Assembly: GCA_003220905.1 (NCBI GenBank)
Contig: QHTS01000111.1
Location: 1-13,946, forward strand
Direction of reading: 5' to 3'
Length of the DNA stretch: 13,946 nucleotides
Source: Gemmatimonadota bacterium
GTDB taxonomy: Bacteria > Gemmatimonadota > Gemmatimonadetes > Gemmatimonadales > GWC2-71-9
In this document: one piece after another, positions 6,493 to 12,185 of the stretch
Layout: each line of letters begins with the position of its first letter
Position numbering within the stretch: the first letter of the stretch is position 1
Translations under genes and position numbers: made by a program
Notes under the pieces: generated by a model
What the model saw: the letters and a program-made list of their open reading frames with translations, nothing else
Told to the model about the DNA's origin: nothing
Databases searched by the model: none

Positions 6493-7788
6493 TCACCACA
6501 GGAATTGGACGAGGACGCTCGCCGCGAGCACGCGACGCGCGGGGACGATGTTCCCGGTCGCGCTCACCAGAAGATCCGCGAGGTCCGGGCGCCCCGCCAG
6601 GCGGCGCACTACGCGGTCGGTGAGCGCCGGCCACCCGACACCGACCCCGATGAGCCGCTCGAGCAGCCACTTCCCGGCGAATTCGCGCCGGCGCGCGCGC
6701 GCGTAGGGCGCCAGCACGACGGCGGCGAGCGGGCCCCGGTCCTCACCCCCTATCCCCCTCTCCCTCCGGGAGAGGGGGAACTCTGAACGTCCCCCCTCTC
6801 CGAAACGGAGAGGGGGACAGGGGGTGAGGATGGGGATGAGGCATTCGGCCGCGAGCTCCGCCCCCCGTAGCGCAGCGTAGATTCCCTGGCCCGTGAACGG
6901 GTCGAAGAAGTCGGCGGCGTCGCCCACCAGCAGGGCGCCGCCCCCGGGCGCGACTGCCGTGCGTGACCATTGTGCGAAGGGTCCCGTGACCAGCACGTCG
7001 CGCACCAGGCACCGTGGATCGAAACGTCCCACGAGACCGGGAAACCGCTGCAGCTCGTCGAAGAAGCCTGTCCTGAAGTCGCGACGCCCGTGGCGAACCG
7101 CGGCCAGCGGCAGAACCAACGCCACCGTGGTGATGCCGCCGCCGACGGGGCCAAGGCCCACGTAGCCACGCTCGCTGACGTGCAGCTCGCCCACGCCGTC
7201 GATGCCCGCGACGTCCGCGACATGCGCGGTGAACGCGACGCGCCGCGGCGGTGACGAGCGGACCAGGCCGAGCCGGCGCGCGACGACCGAGCGCAACCCG
7301 TCGGCGCCGACCACCACACGACTGCCGTACGTTTCCCGTTTCCCGTCTCCCGAACGCCCGACGACCGCGGCGACGGTCCCGTGGTCGAAGACCAGGTTCT
7401 CGACGGTCACGCATTCGCGCACTTCCGCGCCGGCGCGAGCGGCAGCGACCACGAGGATGGTGTCGAACGTGGTCCGCGGCAGGGCGAAGCTGTAGGGGCG
7501 GGGACCGCCGCGGAACCGGCCGCACATGGCGGCCCCGCAGGGCGCGACCACCTTCATCCCGTACAACTTGGCGTGCGCCGAACCCTCCACCGCGTCGAGG
7601 ATACCCCCGCCGAGCCGCTGCAGGATTTCCGTGGTCGCCGGGCTCAGATACTCGGAGCACGCTTTGTCGCGAGGGAACCGGGCGCGGTCGACGAGCAGCA
7701 CCGATGCGCCCGCGCGGGCGAGCAGCAAGGCGGTCGTCGCGCCGGCCGGACCGGCCCCGACGACGACGACGTCCCAGCGGTTGGTCAC
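6493..7788 (-). CDS. Geranylgeranyl reductase-family FAD-dependent oxidoreductase
   Basis: This 431-aa flavoprotein has the FAD-binding VVVVGAGPAGATTA (GxGxxG at 11-16), the family-specific FPRDKACSEYLSP (38-50) and the second FAD motif GDAADFFDPFTGQGI (289-303). The family reduces isoprenoid double bonds (ChlP, archaeal lipid reductases), and related proteins hydroxylate or halogenate small molecules. I chose GTG at 7788, which puts the GxGxxG at the usual distance from the N-terminus and leaves 13 bp after DUF92. A TTG at 7815 is possible. It has two in-frame foreign-looking inserts. One is a heptamer array (7330-7350). The other is an 89-bp double-hairpin element (6741-6829) adding about 30-36 residues (316-351), starting soon after the GQGIYAALRGAELAAE helix. 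The reading frame survives both, so the gene looks functional. The substrate is unknown. Confidence 0.92.
   Translation of the reverse strand: MTNRWDVVVVGAGPAGATTALLLARAGASVLLVDRARFPRDKACSEYLSPATTEILQRLGGGILDAVEGSAHAKLYGMKVVAPCGAAMCGRFRGGPRPYSFALPRTTFDTILVVAAARAGAEVRECVTVENLVFDHGTVAAVVGRSGDGKRETYGSRVVVGADGLRSVVARRLGLVRSSPPRRVAFTAHVADVAGIDGVGELHVSERGYVGLGPVGGGITTVALVLPLAAVRHGRRDFRTGFFDELQRFPGLVGRFDPRCLVRDVLVTGPFAQWSRTAVAPGGGALLVGDAADFFDPFTGQGIYAALRGAELAAECLIPILTPCPPLRFGEGGRSEFPLSRRERGIGGEDRGPLAAVVLAPYARARRREFAGKWLLERLIGVGVGWPALTDRVVRRLAGRPDLADLLVSATGNIVPARRVLAASVLVQFLW
6741..6829. repeat. 89-bp double-hairpin palindromic element inside a CDS
   Basis: It contains two perfect 11-bp stems: 6754-6764 with 6768-6778 (loop TCC), and 6792-6802 with 6806-6816 (loop AAA). 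Both stems share the CCCCCTCTCC core. The outer ends 6741-6763 and 6807-6829 are also complementary over 23 bp with one mismatch, so the whole unit can form a cruciform. It is read through in frame by the flavoprotein gene. The CTCACCCC...CCCCTCTCC style resembles REP/MITE-like palindromes usually found between genes in many bacteria. No transposase is nearby. Confidence 0.9.
7330..7350 (-). repeat. Heptamer array in the flavoprotein gene, 3 units
   Basis: The plus-strand units are CGTTTCC, CGTTTCC and CGTCTCC, which read as GGAAACG-type units on the coding strand. The array adds 21 bp and encodes part of SGDGKRETYGS, a hydrophilic loop. With the CCC at 7357-7359 there are four G3 tracts on the coding strand with 4-, 4- and 5-nt loops. 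Confidence 0.88.
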
Positions 7789-7801
7789 GACGTCGTCGCG
7801 C

Positions 7802-8488
7802 TCAGGGCGGCGCAACGTGCGCGCCGAGCACGGCCGCGGCGGCTCCGACGAGCGTCGCGGCGAGGTTCACGCCGTCGTTGTCGAGCCATCGCCAACCTCT
7901 CGCCAGTCGCACCGGCTCGTGACACACGGTATTCCCGCTCTCGAACCGCGCGTCGCAGGCGGGACACTCATACTTCGCTTGTAGCGTCGCGCCCAGGAGA
8001 GAGTCCGCGAGCATCCCCGCAACGCCGGCGGTCGCGAGTATGGGAAATCGCGGGGTCAAGCCCCGGGGTGAAAGCGCGGCCGTCAACCCGGCAATCAACG
8101 CGGCGCCGGCCACGCCGCCCAGCGTTCCCAGCGCAGTGATACCCCCCGACGTGCCGCGGGTCACCCGCCGCCCGGAGGTGATGAGGCGCGGCGGAAGCGG
8201 CGAGAAGGCCCCGACTTCGGTGGCCCACGTGTCCGCGGCGGCAGCCGCGATGGCGCCGGCGGCACCCGCCCACGAGCCGAGCAGGGCGGCGACCAGGGCG
8301 ATGCCGCCGTTAGCCAGCACCTGCCGCGCGTTGCGGCTCGGGCCCCGGCGCTCGGCGAGCTGTGTGAGGATGCTACCGGTGAGGAAGAAAGCGGCGAGTA
8401 GCGCGAGCCCCGGCCAGCCCAGGCGCCAGGTCACGCCGGCCCCGACGGCGCAGGCCGCGACGAGCCCGCCGGGGGTGAGCCACTTCAC
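7802..8488 (-). CDS. DUF92 family integral membrane protein (VTE6-like)
   Basis: This 228-aa, strongly hydrophobic protein carries the DUF92 signature: NARQVLANGGIALVAALLG, then AAADTWATEVGAFSPLPPRLITSGRRVTRGTSGGIT, then GMLADSLLGATLQAKYECPACDARFES and a C-terminal GWRWLDNDGVN. The Cys-x2-Cys and later Cys-His around CPACDARFESGNTVCHE could bind a metal. The plant member VTE6 is known as a phytyl-phosphate kinase, so a prenyl-phosphate kinase role is the best current guess for this protein. I chose GTG at 8488, which overlaps the anti-sigma stop as GTGA. The longer reading frame starting at 8605 lies inside the anti-sigma gene and is rejected. The next gene encodes a geranylgeranyl-reductase-family protein, which fits an isoprenoid theme (inference). 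Confidence 0.9.
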   Translation of the reverse strand: MKWLTPGGLVAACAVGAGVTWRLGWPGLALLAAFFLTGSILTQLAERRGPSRNARQVLANGGIALVAALLGSWAGAAGAIAAAAADTWATEVGAFSPLPPRLITSGRRVTRGTSGGITALGTLGGVAGAALIAGLTAALSPRGLTPRFPILATAGVAGMLADSLLGATLQAKYECPACDARFESGNTVCHEPVRLARGWRWLDNDGVNLAATLVGAAAAVLGAHVAPP

Positions 8489-8709
8489 TCGTCGAGCAGC
8501 TCGTCCAGGATCCGGCGCTTCAGGTCGGCGGGCGCACCCTGGGCCCGGCAGCGGGCCCGCAGGAAACCGAGGAACAGCTTTTCGAAGTCGAATTGCTCCC
8601 CGCACGGCGGGCAGTCGGTGAGGTGCTGACGGATCTCCTGCTCCACCGCGGGCGTGAGCTCGCGGTCGAGGTACTCATAGAGGTGCTCCTTGCACTCCCG
8701 GCAATTCAT
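8485..8709 (-). CDS. RsrA/RshA-type zinc-binding anti-sigma factor
   Basis: This 74-aa protein fits the zinc anti-sigma family that holds SigR/SigH inactive until disulfide stress ejects zinc. The C3-C6 cluster in MNCRECKEHL and the HxxxCxxC motif (H29, C33, C36 in HLTDCPPC) form the ZAS site. The downstream FDFEKLFLGFLRARC block with C54 matches the RsrA-specific sigma-binding helix and its extra Cys. The ATG overlaps the sigma stop (ATGA), so sigma and anti-sigma are made in step. The stop overlaps the DUF92 start (GTGA), so the switch is translationally tied to the enzyme genes. Redox sensing is inferred from the family; no residue needed for it is missing. Confidence 0.93.
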   Translation of the reverse strand: MNCRECKEHLYEYLDRELTPAVEQEIRQHLTDCPPCGEQFDFEKLFLGFLRARCRAQGAPADLKRRILDELLDE

Positions 8710-9314
8710 TTGGCGGACCCCTTGATGTACCCCATCCCGACGGCGTAATCGTACAGCTTCTGCTGGAGCAGACGCCTCGCCCGGAACAGCCGCGACTTCA
8801 CCGTGCCAACCGGTACTTCCAGGACACGAGCGATGTCTTCGTACGACATACCCTCCACGTCGCTCAACACCACGGTCTCCCGGAATTGTTCCGGGAGGTT
8901 GTCGATGGCGCGGAGCACCTCGTCGTCCACGATGCGGTCGAAGAAGGTCCCCTGCGGGTCCTCGTCCTGGAGCTCCTCGAAGACGGAGAACGGCTCGATC
9001 GCGTCGATATCGACCGTCTCCGGGTGCCGCGTGCGCCGCCGATATTCATTAATGAAGGCGTGGCGCAGAATCGTGAGCAGCCACCCCTTGGCGTTCGTTC
9101 CCCTCTCGAACTGGTGCCAGGCGCGGTAGGCCTTGAGCATCGTCTCCTGGACGAGGTCGTCGGCTTCCGCGGGATTGCCGGTCAGGCGGAGGGCCACGCG
9201 GTACAGACTGTCGAGGTGCACCAGGGCTTCGCGCTCGAAGCTCGCGCGCTTGTCGGCCTCGGCCGCCGGGCTCGGCGCAGGAGGCGGGGGGGTCGGCGGG
9301 GTGGGCGGGGTCAT
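8706..9314 (-). CDS. SigR/SigH-type ECF RNA polymerase sigma factor
   Basis: This 202-aa protein has sigma region 2 at about residues 25-95 (RLTGNPAEADDLVQETMLKAYRAWHQFERGTNAKGWLLTILRHAFINEYRRR) and region 4 at about 133-186 (LPEQFRETVVLSDVEGMSYEDIARVL, then VGTVKSRLFRARRLL). The FERGTNAKGWL segment and the cognate RsrA-like partner place it in the SigR/SigH (ECF12) group that answers thiol oxidation. The first 20 residues are a Pro/Thr-rich tail encoded by a G-rich repeat; no good alternative start follows. It heads the minus-strand gene run and is divergent from the V4R gene across 70 bp. A GGAAC-N18-GTT match upstream suggests autoregulation. Confidence 0.95.
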   Translation of the reverse strand: MTPPTPPTPPPPAPSPAAEADKRASFEREALVHLDSLYRVALRLTGNPAEADDLVQETMLKAYRAWHQFERGTNAKGWLLTILRHAFINEYRRRTRHPETVDIDAIEPFSVFEELQDEDPQGTFFDRIVDDEVLRAIDNLPEQFRETVVLSDVEGMSYEDIARVLEVPVGTVKSRLFRARRLLQQKLYDYAVGMGYIKGSAK

Positions 9315-9324
9315 AGCGTCACGT

Positions 9325-9350
9325 AACCTCTCCCCGCGCGCCCGGGTTCC
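9325..9350 (-). promoter_or_regulatory. Candidate SigR-type promoter of the sigma operon
   Basis: On the minus strand, GGAAC (9350-9346) is followed by 18 nt and GTT (9327-9325). This fits the known SigR/SigH consensus GGAAT-N18-GTT with one mismatch. The GTT ends 10 nt before the ATG at 9314, so a transcript from here would be almost leaderless. The GGAGAGG at 9336-9330 would then lie inside the promoter and not act as a ribosome-binding site. Single match, so only moderate weight. Confidence 0.4.
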
Positions 9351-9369
9351 GCAATGGGGCGTGGCTTGC

Positions 9370-9375
9370 TAGGTT
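9370..9375 (+). promoter_or_regulatory. Candidate leaderless -10 element for the V4R-like gene
   Basis: TAGGTT ends 9 nt before the GTG at 9385, and no Shine-Dalgarno sequence lies between. The TANNTT-N9-start geometry is the same as at ctaA and the permease. Confidence 0.4.
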
Positions 9376-9384
9376 TCGCGCGCC

Positions 9385-9990
9385 GTGGTCCACAGCATCG
9401 TCCCTCTCGCCGTCCTCGAGGCGGTCAGGAACCTCGACACGCCGGTCGAGGACGGGTTGTCGGAATTCGCCGAGGAGCTGCTTTCCAAGCGGCTCGGCCT
9501 CTCGGCCACGGTGGCGATGCAGCTGCGGGAATACGAGGGCATGGTGCGGCGGGACGCGGCAGCCGACCGGTCGCACGTCGAGGCGCTGCTCCGGCTGGTG
9601 GGGCGGCGGCCCGATGCGGACCTGGTATTCGCGGACGCCGGCCGGCGCGCGGCGCGACGGGCGGTTCGGCGCCTCTTCGTGCTCACCCGGCTCGCCGCGC
9701 GCGCGGGCCCGAGGGCCCTCGGGTACGTGGCCGCCCGGCGCGCGGCGCGCGCCGTGTTCGACGGCGAACTGCGCCGCGAGAGCCATATCCCGGTCGCGCG
9801 CGTGGGCGACGCGCTCGCCGTGCAGGCGACGCCCGACGGCGCCGCGTGCGCGCTGTACGGCGCCGGGTTCACCGAGCTGCTCCGTCTCCTCGTCGGCTTC
9901 GAAGGGGCCATGCTCCATATCTCCTGTCGGGCGACCGGCGGCGAAGTGTGCGAGTGGCGGGCCGCCCCGCCCGATCCGCGACACGACTGA
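9385..9990 (+). CDS. V4R-like (4-vinyl reductase-type small-molecule-binding) protein
   Basis: This 201-aa protein is recognised only weakly. Its C-terminal half, ALYGAGFTELLRLLVGFEGAMLHISCRATGGEVCEW, has the V4R pattern: a helix, a strand and a Cys pair (C181 and C189) around a Gly turn. The N-terminal half is helical with a very Arg-rich stretch (87-123). V4R domains bind small hydrophobic ligands or metals in sensor proteins and in BchJ-like proteins of tetrapyrrole metabolism. A ligand here is unknown. The start is GTG at 9385 with a TANNTT box 9 nt upstream and no ribosome-binding site. The stop overlaps the M24 peptidase ATG by one base, so the two are probably co-translated. Confidence 0.75.
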   Translation: MVHSIVPLAVLEAVRNLDTPVEDGLSEFAEELLSKRLGLSATVAMQLREYEGMVRRDAAADRSHVEALLRLVGRRPDADLVFADAGRRAARRAVRRLFVLTRLAARAGPRALGYVAARRAARAVFDGELRRESHIPVARVGDALAVQATPDGAACALYGAGFTELLRLLVGFEGAMLHISCRATGGEVCEWRAAPPDPRHD

Positions 9991-11171
9991 TGCCCCTGCT
10001 GGACGGCTTCGACCTCCCGGCGCTCGCGCAGGCACTTCGCGCCCTCGGGGCCGACGGCTGGCTGCTGTACGACTTCCGCAAGCTCAACCCGATTGCGGGC
10101 CGCATCCTCGGGGACACGGGGATGGGAACGCGGCGCCTGTTCGTCCTGCTGCCCCGCTCGGGCCGTCCGGTCGCGGTGGTCCATCGCATCGAGCTCCAGG
10201 CACTGGCCGATTTTCCGGGGGAAGTGCGGCCCTACGGCGCGTGGCGCGAGCTGCACGGGCACCTGGAGGCGCTGGTCCGCGCCCGCACCCTCGCGATCGA
10301 GATCTCGCCCCGGGACCAGGTTCCGTACCTGGATCGCGTCCCGCACGGTGTGGTCCAGCTGCTCGAATCCTTCGGGGCGCAGCTGGTGTCGTCCGCGCCG
10401 CTCGTGTCCCGGTTTGCGGCCCGGTGGTCGGCGGCGGAGCTGGCGGGCCACCGCAAGGCGGCGGAGATCCTCGCGGGTGTCGCGCGCGATGTGCTGACGT
10501 GGGTGGGGAGCGAGGCGGCGCGCGGAGCCGAGGTCCGGGAGACGGGCGTCAAGCAGCGCGTGCTCGACGCGATGGAGCGCGCGGGACTCTGGACCAACGA
10601 CGGGCCCATCGTGGCATTCGGACCGACCAGCGCGATGCCCCACTACGAGCCGCATCCGGGAGCCGACCGGCGCCTCGCGGCGGGGGACGTCGTCCTGCTC
10701 GATCTGTGGGGCGGGCCGGGGCAGGGCTCGGTGTTCGCCGACCAGACGTGGATGGGGTTCGCGGGCCCCTCGCCCGACGCGGACGTGCGCCGCGTGTGGC
10801 AAGCGGTGAAGGGGGCACGCGATGCCGCTGTCCGCTTCCTGCGGGAGCGCTGGCGGCCGGACGGCGCCGTCACGGGAGCCCAGGTGGACGACGCCGCGCG
10901 CGCCGTGATCCGCGAAGCGGGGCTGGCCGAATACTTCGTGCACCGCACCGGGCATTCCATCGATCGCGACCTGCACGGCTCCGGGCCGCACATCGACAAC
11001 TTCGAGACTGAGGACGCGCGGGCCCTCGTGCCCGGCGTGGGCTTCTCGATCGAGCCGGGTGTCTATCTCCCGGGGCGTTTCGGGATGCGCAGCGAAATCA
11101 ACATGTACATCGACACCTCGGGTCCCGAGGTGAGTCCCTCCCGCCCGCAGGACGAGCTGATCTTGGTCTGA
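9990..11171 (+). CDS. M24 family metallopeptidase (Xaa-Pro aminopeptidase/dipeptidase type)
   Basis: This 393-aa protein has the two-domain layout of aminopeptidase P/prolidase enzymes: a creatinase-like N-terminal domain (1 to about 140) and a pita-bread catalytic domain. The five metal ligands are all present: D238 in VLLDLW, D251 in FADQTW, H322 in RTGHSIDRD, E355 in SIEPGVY and E369 in MRSEINMYI. The upstream His in SAMPHYEPH (H218) is also conserved. It should release an N-terminal residue before proline or split X-Pro dipeptides in the cytosol. The GHSID in place of the more usual GHGxG is a variant seen around this His and does not remove a ligand. The start is ATG at 9990, overlapping the V4R stop by one base; the longer upstream frame is inside the V4R gene. 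Confidence 0.93.
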   Translation: MPLLDGFDLPALAQALRALGADGWLLYDFRKLNPIAGRILGDTGMGTRRLFVLLPRSGRPVAVVHRIELQALADFPGEVRPYGAWRELHGHLEALVRARTLAIEISPRDQVPYLDRVPHGVVQLLESFGAQLVSSAPLVSRFAARWSAAELAGHRKAAEILAGVARDVLTWVGSEAARGAEVRETGVKQRVLDAMERAGLWTNDGPIVAFGPTSAMPHYEPHPGADRRLAAGDVVLLDLWGGPGQGSVFADQTWMGFAGPSPDADVRRVWQAVKGARDAAVRFLRERWRPDGAVTGAQVDDAARAVIREAGLAEYFVHRTGHSIDRDLHGSGPHIDNFETEDARALVPGVGFSIEPGVYLPGRFGMRSEINMYIDTSGPEVSPSRPQDELILV

Positions 11172-11176
11172 CGCGC

Positions 11177-11200
11177 GGACGGCCGGACAGGCGGACGGTT
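11177..11200. repeat. Octamer tandem array between convergent genes, 3 units
   Basis: Units are GGACGGCC, GGACAGGC and GGACGGTT. They fill most of the 28-bp gap between the M24 peptidase stop and the ctaA stop. No terminator hairpin with a U-tract is seen in the gap. Confidence 0.7.
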
Positions 11201-12045
11201 CAGAGCACCGCCAGCACCAATCCGGCCCAGACCGCCGTGCCCACCGCTACGTGGGCGGCCTGGAGCGGCTGGGGCAGCCCTGACAGCACCATCGCCGCAG
11301 CGACGGCGACCTGTAGGGTGACGAGCGCGACCACGCACCACGCACCACGCGTCCGGGTGCGCAGCGCCCACCACACCGCGTATCCGAACAGCGTGTAGGC
11401 GAGCAGCCGATGGAACCAGTGAACGTGCTGCAGGTAGGTTCCCGCCGGAAGTATCTGCCCGTTGCAGAGCGGGAATCCGAGGCACGCGCTGGCCGCGCCG
11501 AGATTGGCCGTGAGCGCGCCGAGCAGCAGGGTGACGAAGCCAAGCGCGAGGGCGTATAGCCCCGCCCGTGACGGCGGGGCGCTCGGTCGCCCGCGCGCCG
11601 CGACCATCAACGTCGCGAGCAAGAGCATCGCCGTCCCGAGGTGCAGGATGACGGTCCACGGCGGCAGGCTCAGCTTCACCGTCACGGCGCCGAGTAGGAC
11701 CTGCACCAGCAGCAGTACGAGCGCTACGTAAGCGGTCCTGTCGGGAGGGTATTGCTCCCCGGGACCGTCGGGGACTCCTTTAGGGCTCCCTGCTCCCTGT
11801 CGCAGCCACCACGCGTACGCCGCGAGCGCCTCCACCAACCCACTCACCGCCGCCGCCGCGAGCCGGTGCCCATACTCGATTATCGTCGGCAGGTCGAGCG
11901 GGGGCAGCAGCTTGCCGTTGCAGAGCGGCCAATGCTCGCCGCAGCCCAGCCCCGATCCGGTGATCCGGACGACGGCGCCGAGGAGGATGAGCAGGTAGGT
12001 GAAGATCGCCGCGGTCCAGGCGAGTCGTGTGAAGCGTCGCGTCAT
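11200..12045 (-). CDS. ctaA: Heme A synthase (CtaA/COX15 family)
   Basis: This 281-aa, eight-helix membrane protein oxidises the C8 methyl of heme O to make heme A for cytochrome c oxidase. Residues known from Bacillus CtaA are present at nearly the same positions: the C35/C42 pair in GLGCGEHWPLCNG, E57 and H60 in IIEYGHRL, H135 in ILHLGTAM, a second Cys pair C188/C194 in ACLGFPLCNG, H212 in HWFHRL and H265 in AAHVAVGT. The start is MTRRFTRLAW at 12045; a longer frame begins at 12168 but adds a non-conserved 41-residue tail. A TACATT box lies 9 nt upstream with no ribosome-binding site. Two heptamer arrays (11785-11798 and 11330-11350) fall in a loop and in a late membrane helix. No ctaB (heme O synthase) or oxidase genes are in the window. 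Confidence 0.95.
   Translation of the reverse strand: MTRRFTRLAWTAAIFTYLLILLGAVVRITGSGLGCGEHWPLCNGKLLPPLDLPTIIEYGHRLAAAAVSGLVEALAAYAWWLRQGAGSPKGVPDGPGEQYPPDRTAYVALVLLLVQVLLGAVTVKLSLPPWTVILHLGTAMLLLATLMVAARGRPSAPPSRAGLYALALGFVTLLLGALTANLGAASACLGFPLCNGQILPAGTYLQHVHWFHRLLAYTLFGYAVWWALRTRTRGAWCVVALVTLQVAVAAAMVLSGLPQPLQAAHVAVGTAVWAGLVLAVL
11330..11350 (-). repeat. Heptamer array in ctaA, 3 exact units
   Basis: The plus-strand unit ACCACGC is repeated three times (11330-11336, 11337-11343, 11344-11350). On the coding strand this is GCGTGGT x3 and encodes the RGAWCVVA start of a membrane helix. Confidence 0.85.
11785..11798 (-). repeat. Heptamer duplication in ctaA, 2 units
   Basis: The plus-strand unit GCTCCCT occurs twice (11785-11791 and 11792-11798), AGGGAGC on the coding strand. 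It encodes part of a hydrophilic loop (RQGAGSPKG) after helix 2. With two units only, it could be chance. Confidence 0.5.
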
Positions 12046-12054
12046 GGGTCCGGA

Positions 12055-12060
12055 AATGTA
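12055..12060 (-). promoter_or_regulatory. Candidate leaderless -10 element for ctaA
   Basis: On the minus strand TACATT (12060-12055) is followed by 9 nt and the ATG at 12045. No Shine-Dalgarno sequence is visible. The -35 region is weak (TGGTCC, 17 nt upstream). Confidence 0.4.
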
Positions 12061-12104
12061 GGGTCGGGTGAGGAGCCGGACCATCCGCGGGCAGGCGACC
12101 GGGT

Positions 12105-12123
12105 GTGACGTGTCACGCGTCAC
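12105..12123. promoter_or_regulatory. Operator-like nested dyad between ctaA and the 12186 gene
   Basis: GTGAC-GT-GTCAC (12105-12116) overlaps a second dyad GTGACG-N7-CGTCAC (12105-12110 with 12118-12123). The pair ends one base before a perfect TTGACA. A dyad against a -35 element in a divergent gap suggests a transcription-factor site. The TGTGA-N4-TCACG reading recalls CRP/FNR-family sites, but the spacer is not that of a standard CRP site. The factor is unknown. Confidence 0.4.
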
Positions 12124-12153
12124 TTGACAACCAGCGGTACTGCGCCATAGTGA
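12124..12153 (+). promoter_or_regulatory. Candidate sigma-70 promoter for the 12186 gene
   Basis: A perfect TTGACA -35 (12124-12129) is followed by 18 nt and TAGTGA (12148-12153), a poor -10. A start near 12160 would leave about 25 nt of leader before the ATG at 12186. The -10 is the weak part. Confidence 0.3.
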
Positions 12154-12185
12154 TATGCAACTGCACAAACTGATCGGCTGGGGTG

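Noticed and set aside
6688..6705. Alternating CG run as a possible Z-DNA or regulatory site
   Set aside because: It encodes the conserved YARARRREF part of the flavoprotein and is expected from Ala/Arg codons in GC-rich DNA.
6754..6816. The two strong hairpins as rho-independent terminators
   Set aside because: Neither is followed by a U-tract, and both lie inside an intact coding frame whose conserved C-terminal region continues beyond them.
8489..8605. Longer DUF92 frame starting at 8605
   Set aside because: The extension overlaps the anti-sigma gene and is Pro/Arg-rich without similarity; GTG at 8488 gives a GTGA overlap.
9354..9989. Longer M24 peptidase frame starting at 9354
   Set aside because: The extra 212 residues are an out-of-frame reading of the V4R-like gene; the M24 N-terminal domain begins at 9990.
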